Below, piece by piece: positions 62,835-64,000 of a DNA stretch of 64,000 nucleotides (position 1 is the stretch's first letter; the number at the start of each line of letters is the position of its first letter). The notes under the pieces were generated by a model. It ran no database searches. It was not told the DNA's origin and saw nothing but the letters and a program-made list of their open reading frames with translations. Origin of the DNA: Rhizorhabdus dicambivorans (GTDB taxonomy: Bacteria; Pseudomonadota; Alphaproteobacteria; Sphingomonadales; Sphingomonadaceae); the NCBI RefSeq assembly GCF_002355275.1, contig NZ_CP023449.1:3388001-3452000 (forward strand). The letters run 5' to 3'. Made by a program: the position numbers and the translations under genes.

Positions 62835-63832
62835 AGGCCTTCGTTATCGATCGTTACAAGAGCAAGGGAGCCTTGCGGTTCACCGAGATGCCCGAACCTG
62901 ATTTGCGGGATGACGATGTCCTGGTCGAGATCCATGCGGCCGGACTCAATCCGCTCGATGCAAAAATACGGGACGGGGATTTCAAGCTGATCCTGCCCTA
63001 TCGTCTCCCACTGATCATGGGCAACGAGTTGGCCGGAACCGTGGTGCGGGTTGGTCCTCGGGTGCGGCGCTTCAAGCCTGGCAACGTCGTCTATGCAAGA
63101 CCGCACCAGGATCGCATCGGCACCTTTGCGGAATTCATCGCGATTCGCGAGAGTGATCTGGCTTTGAAGCCCGCCAACCTGTCCATGGAGGAAGCGGCCG
63201 CTGTTCCTCTGGTCAGCCTGACCGCATGGCAGGCGCTGGTCCAGCGCGCCAAGCTCAAAAAGGGGCAGAAAATCTTCATCCAAGCCGGCGCCGGCGGTGT
63301 CGGCACAGTCGCGATTCAGTTGGCCAAGCATCTCGGAGCCACCGTCGCGACGACGACGAGCACAGTGAACGTCGATCTGGTCAAGAACTTGGGAGCGGAT
63401 ATCGTCATCGATTACCAGAAGGACGATTTCGCCGATGTCCTGAGCGACTATGATGTCGTGCTCAACAGCTTGGGTAAGGAAGAACTCGAAAAATCGCTTC
63501 GTGTGCTCAAGCCAGGCGGCGCGCTGATCTCGATCTCGGGACCGCCCGATCTTAATTTCGCGCGGGACAATGGCTCCGGCTGGATGCTACGGCAGGTCAT
63601 GCGCCTTCTGAGCTTCGGCATTCGCAAGAAAGCGAAGCGCCAACGCGTCCGCTATTCATTTCTGTTCATGACGGCGAATGGCAAGCAATTGGGAGAAATC
63701 ACGACGCTCATCGAAGCCGGTATCATTCGCCCGGTGATAGACCGGACCTTTCCATTCGAAGCAATGAACGATGCCTTGACCTACATCGAGGCAGGTCGCT
63801 CAAAAGGAAAAGTTGTTTTGAAGATTAAGTAG
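62831..63832 (+). CDS. NADP-dependent MDR oxidoreductase (quinone reductase-like)
   Basis: 333 residues from ATG 62831 (overlaps the TetR stop). Medium-chain dehydrogenase fold without zinc ligands: VEIHAAGLNPLDAKIRDG, NELAGTVVRVGPRVRRFKPGNVV, EEAAAVPLVSLTAWQAL, cofactor loop FIQAGAGGVGTVAIQLAKH, then ADIVIDYQKDDF and KPGGALISISGPP. Such enzymes reduce quinones or enones with NADPH. A decayed paralogue lies at 58153-59153. Expected to be co-expressed with TetR and repressed by it, a typical arrangement for electrophile detoxification. Confidence 0.92.
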   Translation: MKAFVIDRYKSKGALRFTEMPEPDLRDDDVLVEIHAAGLNPLDAKIRDGDFKLILPYRLPLIMGNELAGTVVRVGPRVRRFKPGNVVYARPHQDRIGTFAEFIAIRESDLALKPANLSMEEAAAVPLVSLTAWQALVQRAKLKKGQKIFIQAGAGGVGTVAIQLAKHLGATVATTTSTVNVDLVKNLGADIVIDYQKDDFADVLSDYDVVLNSLGKEELEKSLRVLKPGGALISISGPPDLNFARDNGSGWMLRQVMRLLSFGIRKKAKRQRVRYSFLFMTANGKQLGEITTLIEAGIIRPVIDRTFPFEAMNDALTYIEAGRSKGKVVLKIK

Positions 63833-63836
63833 GATT

Positions 63837-63988
63837 TTACTCCCGTCTTTCATCAGGACCAAAGTTAGCCAGCCCTTGCTTGTTTGATTTGTCCATCCAT
63901 TGCAGGTCCGCCTCCATCATTTTTGAACCGTACCCGTCAACTGTACGGATGGACGTTGGCGCTCTCGTGACCCGATTGATCTTCATTT
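63837..63988 (-). CDS. Possible partial or small ORF at right edge
   Basis: A minus-strand frame with an ATG at about 63988 reads MKINRVTRAPTS...MMEADLQWMDKSNKQGLA and stops at 63837. It is open to the window edge, so it might be the C-terminal end of a longer gene. No family recognised. Confidence 0.25.
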
Positions 63989-64000
63989 TTGGGCGGCCCG

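Noticed and set aside
1-64000. CRISPR array, tRNA, rRNA or prophage
   Set aside because: No regularly spaced repeats, no cloverleaf-like or rRNA sequence, and no phage structural genes were noticed on either strand.

Overview
The window looks like a GC-rich chromosome or large-plasmid segment from a sphingomonad (Sphingomonadaceae, Alphaproteobacteria). This is an inference from gene content: five TonB-dependent receptors (TBDRs), a carotenoid/stilbene-cleavage-type oxygenase, a tetrahydrofolate-dependent LigM/DesA-type O-demethylase with its one-carbon genes, and many aromatic-acid transporters. No rRNA, tRNA or CRISPR array was seen. The DNA is a mosaic of catabolic modules, each with its own regulator, cut up by insertion sequences (IS) and containing many broken genes.

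Layout. (1) 1-8.5 kb: the start of a possible enolase-superfamily gene, DUF3237 protein, MFS transporter, MarR regulator, carotenoid-oxygenase-family dioxygenase, atypical SDR and a TBDR. Three promoters here share one AT-rich dyad. (2) 8.9-11.4 kb: remnants of IS110, IS3 and IS21 elements. (3) 11.5-24.3 kb: frameshifted TBDR; an Lrp regulator divergent from an operon of CitE-like lyase, AAHS transporter, SBF-type transporter and HD-domain putative di-iron oxygenase; P450; AraC and TetR regulators; SMP-30 lactonase; GMC oxidoreductase; and a VanA-like Rieske oxygenase destroyed by a stop codon and an IS21 fragment. (4) 25-32.7 kb: TBDR, HpaI-type aldolase with a truncated HpaH-type hydratase, an intact IS21 element, and a headless acetyl-CoA synthetase. 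(5) 32.7-36.4 kb: LysR, iron-type alcohol dehydrogenase and MmsA. (6) 36.8-41.4 kb: ligM-metF-purU-folD-folB. (7) 41.6-49.1 kb: aldehyde dehydrogenase, Tat-signal amidohydrolase, a second TBDR closely resembling the one at 25 kb, and an MFS transporter. (8) 49.1-58.0 kb: a second IS21 copy that has removed the C terminus of a TBDR, TetR, SMP-30-like propeller, PQQ-dehydrogenase/cytochrome c fusion and alpha/beta hydrolase. (9) 58.0-61.0 kb: four consecutive decayed genes (SDR, MDR reductase, response regulator, histidine kinase). (10) 61.3-64 kb: SDR, TetR and an intact MDR reductase around a perfect 14-bp palindrome.

How the parts may work together. TBDRs would import bulky aromatics across the outer membrane and MFS/SBF carriers would take acids across the inner membrane. 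The most coherent unit is the O-demethylation block: LigM moves an aryl methyl group to tetrahydrofolate, MetF and FolD oxidise the C1 unit, PurU releases formate and regenerates tetrahydrofolate, and FolB may help sustain folate. A second candidate regulon is suggested by a shared operator-like element (TGACA-N13-TGTCA and a common 16-mer) at the aldehyde dehydrogenase, TBDR/TetR and propeller-dehydrogenase promoters. All functions come from sequence reading only; no database search was run.
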